A stretch of DNA of 15,781 bases, taken from the NCBI GenBank assembly GCA_002869305.1, contig PKTC01000409.1:1-15781 (forward strand), read 5' to 3'. Shown here one piece after another: positions 13,000 to 15,781 of this stretch. How positions within the stretch are numbered: the stretch's first letter is position 1; each line of letters begins with the position of its first letter. The stretch is from Marinilabiliales bacterium. GTDB taxonomy: Bacteria > Bacteroidota > Bacteroidia > Bacteroidales > UBA12077. Both the position numbers and the translations under genes were made by a program. The notes beneath the pieces are model-generated. The model was not told where the DNA came from, did not search any database, and saw only the letters and a program-made list of their open reading frames with translations.

Positions 13000-15781
13000 A
13001 TGAAAAAAATTCTACTCAATTTAGTGTTCTTAATTATTTCTGTTCCAATCTTTGCACAGGTAATTACTATTGAAGGGGTTGTTACAGCAGCCGACGATGG
13101 CCAAACTTTACCTGGTGTTACAATTGTGGAGAAAGGTACCACAAATGGTACGATTACGAATATAGATGGTTACTATCAAATCTCTGTTCCTGCCGATGCT
13201 GTATTGCAGTTTTCATATGTTGGTATGGTAGCTCAGGAAATTCAGATTGCTGGGCAATCAAAATTAGATGTAGTGCTGGTGACAGCTGCTACTGATTTAG
13301 ATGAAGTTGTTGTTATTGGATACGGTGTTCAGAAAAAGAGCCTTGTTACAGGTGCTATTTCTAAAGTTTCTGCAGAAGATTTAGAGAAAAATCAGGTTCG
13401 TTTAGAGCAAGCACTTCAAGGTAAAACGGCCGGAGTTCATATTATGCAGGAATCTGGTTCTCCAGGTGGAGGCATTACGATGCGAATAAGAGGAACGGGA
13501 ACAAATAAAAACGCTAATCCCTTATTTGTTGTTGACGGAATGAGAACTGGTGGCATTGAGTATTTGAACCCAAACGACATCAAATCCATTGAAATTTTGA
13601 AGGATGCAGCTTCTGCAGCTATATATGGGGCCGAAGCAGCAAATGGTGTAGTTCTGGTTACTACTAAATCTGGAGATAAAAATCAAAAATCAACAGTAAC
13701 ATATAGCGGTAATTATGGCATACAGGAAGCTCAAAACCTAAATGAAGTTTTAAATGCACAGCAATATGCAACCTATTATAGAGAAGGTCTCAAGCATGAG
13801 ATAGAAAGTGATAATGTAGGTGTCAATATACCTGAAGCACTTCTAAATAATCTTATTGATGCCTCATATCCATTTAATCCTGATACATTAGGCAAAGGAA
13901 CTGATTGGGTTGGAGAAATTTTTAGTCCTGCGCAAATGCAAGAACATAACATTTCTGTGACTGGAGCTAATGATAAAACATCCGTTTTCTTTTCAGGCTC
14001 GTACTTATCTCAAGAAGGTATTGTGGGGGGGGCTAAATCAAGTTTTGATAGATATACAGCACGATTAAGCGCTGACCATGAAGCTAAAGACTGGTTGTCT
14101 ATCGGTGGTAAAATTTCATTTACACATTTTGAACGAACCTCAATTGACGAGAATAACGAATTTGGCGGGGTTGTTTCCAATGCGATGAACCTTGATCCAT
14201 TAACTCCTGTATATTATAGCGATACCAGCCAATTTCCAGATATCTATAAAAATCAAATTTATGATAACTTTGATGATATTGAAAATTCATCTTTAAGCGC
14301 TGGTGAAAATGGATACTACGGAATGTCGGAATATGTGCAAAATGAGATACGTAATCCTGTGGCGCAAATTGATAATACGCATAATAAATGGTATACAGAT
14401 AAGATTATCGGAGGATTAAACCTTACCTTGAAACCTATGCAAGGTCTTACCTTTAAAACTTCTTATGATATAGATCTTGCATACGGAAATAATGATTATT
14501 GGACACCTGAATTTTATTATCATTCGGTCAATTATAATTTTTTAAGCAGTGTCAATCAAACAACAGAAAGATGGTTTACCTGGCAATGGGAAAATGTATT
14601 AACCTATACTAAACAAATTGGACTTCACGATTTCACGGTTCTTGCTGGTAATACATTAAGAGATTATAGTTATTACTATTTTGGTGGTCTTGGTGAAGGT
14701 TTACAAGAAGAATCATGGAATTTTGCTGTATTTGATGCAGTTTTAAGTGATTCAACAAAATCAGCTGTTTCTGGCAGAAGAAATGAAGACAATAGACTAT
14801 TATCTTATTTTGGACGTGTTCAATATAATTATGATAGTCGATATATGCTTGGACTTACCTTAAGATCTGATGCTTCATCAAAACTTAGTAGTAAGAACAG
14901 AACTCAATATTTTCCTTCAGTGTCTCTTGGTTGGGTTGTAACCAATGAAAGCTTCTGGAATTTTGACCCTATTAGCTTTATCAAACTGCGTTTTAGTTGG
15001 GGGCAAAATGGATCGATTCAATCTTTAAGTAATTTCGAATACGTTTCCCTTATCGCTGGTGGTGCCGAACCTAGTTATTATCTAAGTGGAGGTACAAGAC
15101 TGGCAGGAGCAGAACCTATTCGAATAAGTAATCCTGATCTTATCTGGGAAACATCAGAGCAGACCAATGTAGGTATTGATATGAGATTTTTAAGAGACAG
15201 GTTGACATTTACAGCAGATTACTATAACAAGAAAACAATTGGATTGATTACTACCGCTTCAATACCATTTTATATCGGTAATGATAAACCGAATGCCAAT
15301 GCAGGAGATATAACAAATCAAGGAGTTGAGCTAGAATTAAGTTACAGAGGACAATTATCTGATTTAAGGTATGACATTGGATTGAATGCAGCCTACAATA
15401 AAAATGAAGTTACTTCATTGGAGTCACCTTTGTTAGGAGCTAATTTGGGAACAACTGGAGCTATTACAAGATCAGACGAGGGTAATCCAGTATGGTACTT
15501 TTATGGATATCAAGCCGACGGAATATTTGATTCTTTTGATGAAATTGATGCTTATGTAAACGAAAGTGGTGGTTTAATTCAACCAGCTGCTATACCTGGA
15601 GATATCAGATTTAAAGATGTTGATGGCAATGGAACCATTAATGAAGACGACAAGACAATGATTGGTAGTCCACATCCTGATTGGACCTTTGGATTAAACG
15701 CTAATCTAAGTTATAAAGGATTTGATTTAACTATTTTCTTCAAGGGAACATTAGGAAATGATGTTTATTATGGTGCTTACA
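13000..15781 (+). CDS. SusC-type TonB-dependent outer-membrane transporter (runs off right edge)
   Basis: Imports oligosaccharides across the outer membrane using TonB energy, normally with a SusD lipoprotein lid. From the ATG at 13000 the frame is open to the window end: 927 codons, so perhaps 100 are missing. Signal peptide 1-20 (MKKILLNLVFLIISVPIFAQ); carboxypeptidase-regulatory-like domain about 22-95 (GQTLPGVTIVEKGTTNGTITN); TonB box DEVVVIGYG at 101-109; plug about 110-225 with IRGTGTNKNANPLFVVDG and the family signature DIKSIEILKDAASAAIYG; then barrel strands with YFPSVSLGW and, near the end, the calcium-loop-like DVDGNGTINEDD at 873-884. Its own phased-repeat promoter lies upstream, so it need not be read through from the regulator gene. 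A run of eight G (14025-14032) lies in the barrel region at about codons 342-345. The substrate is not readable; a beta-glucan is inferred from the GH3 neighbour. Confidence 0.95.
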   Translation, partial: MKKILLNLVFLIISVPIFAQVITIEGVVTAADDGQTLPGVTIVEKGTTNGTITNIDGYYQISVPADAVLQFSYVGMVAQEIQIAGQSKLDVVLVTAATDLDEVVVIGYGVQKKSLVTGAISKVSAEDLEKNQVRLEQALQGKTAGVHIMQESGSPGGGITMRIRGTGTNKNANPLFVVDGMRTGGIEYLNPNDIKSIEILKDAASAAIYGAEAANGVVLVTTKSGDKNQKSTVTYSGNYGIQEAQNLNEVLNAQQYATYYREGLKHEIESDNVGVNIPEALLNNLIDASYPFNPDTLGKGTDWVGEIFSPAQMQEHNISVTGANDKTSVFFSGSYLSQEGIVGGAKSSFDRYTARLSADHEAKDWLSIGGKISFTHFERTSIDENNEFGGVVSNAMNLDPLTPVYYSDTSQFPDIYKNQIYDNFDDIENSSLSAGENGYYGMSEYVQNEIRNPVAQIDNTHNKWYTDKIIGGLNLTLKPMQGLTFKTSYDIDLAYGNNDYWTPEFYYHSVNYNFLSSVNQTTERWFTWQWENVLTYTKQIGLHDFTVLAGNTLRDYSYYYFGGLGEGLQEESWNFAVFDAVLSDSTKSAVSGRRNEDNRLLSYFGRVQYNYDSRYMLGLTLRSDASSKLSSKNRTQYFPSVSLGWVVTNESFWNFDPISFIKLRFSWGQNGSIQSLSNFEYVSLIAGGAEPSYYLSGGTRLAGAEPIRISNPDLIWETSEQTNVGIDMRFLRDRLTFTADYYNKKTIGLITTASIPFYIGNDKPNANAGDITNQGVELELSYRGQLSDLRYDIGLNAAYNKNEVTSLESPLLGANLGTTGAITRSDEGNPVWYFYGYQADGIFDSFDEIDAYVNESGGLIQPAAIPGDIRFKDVDGNGTINEDDKTMIGSPHPDWTFGLNANLSYKGFDLTIFFKGTLGNDVYYGAY

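Noticed and set aside
1..15781. CRISPR arrays, insertion sequences, tRNA or rRNA genes
   Set aside because: No spaced direct repeats of CRISPR type, no transposase or terminal inverted repeats, and no tRNA- or rRNA-like sequence was seen on either strand.

Overview
The window comes from a low-GC member of the Bacteroidota. The evidence is a SusC-type TonB-dependent transporter, a secreted glycosidase with a type IX secretion (T9SS) C-terminal domain, a membrane-tethered propeller/triple-tyrosine/LuxR-type regulator, and promoter boxes of the TAnnTTTG type. Gene content would suit a marine or gut-type Marinilabiliales-like genome, but that rank is a guess.

Left half (1-6220): acyl-CoA metabolism. 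On the minus strand, read right to left, lie an acyl-CoA dehydrogenase (4762-3620), a fused B12-dependent isobutyryl-CoA mutase IcmF (3527-180) and the first 44 codons of a butyrate-kinase paralogue (134 to beyond the window edge). They are co-directional with short gaps and look like one operon. A complete butyrate kinase (5150-6220) is divergent from it across a 387-base control region that holds three inverted repeats; one is a perfect 15-bp palindrome close upstream of the dehydrogenase. Together the genes could interconvert isobutyryl-CoA and n-butyryl-CoA, link them to the enoyl-CoA level, and recover ATP from the acyl phosphates. No phosphotransacylase (Ptb), ETF or thiolase gene is inside the window.

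Middle (6222-6470): a small two-helix membrane protein of unknown function lies tail to tail with the kinase, with one base between the stop codons.

Right half (6471-15781): the start of a glycan-utilisation locus, all on the plus strand. It consists of a T9SS-exported GH3-CBM6 exo-glucosidase (6790-9561), a one-protein membrane-spanning regulator (about 9692-12730) and a SusC-type transporter (13000 to beyond the right edge). A SusD is expected just outside the window. The promoter regions of the glycosidase and of susC each carry a phased array of an 11-bp direct repeat (core TGATGTA). In both, the last phased unit starts exactly 39 bases before a TAnnTTTG-like -7 box, while the regulator's own upstream region lacks the array. 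I infer that this is the binding site of a shared activator, most simply the tethered LuxR-type regulator encoded between the two. This is the most interesting non-coding signal in the window.
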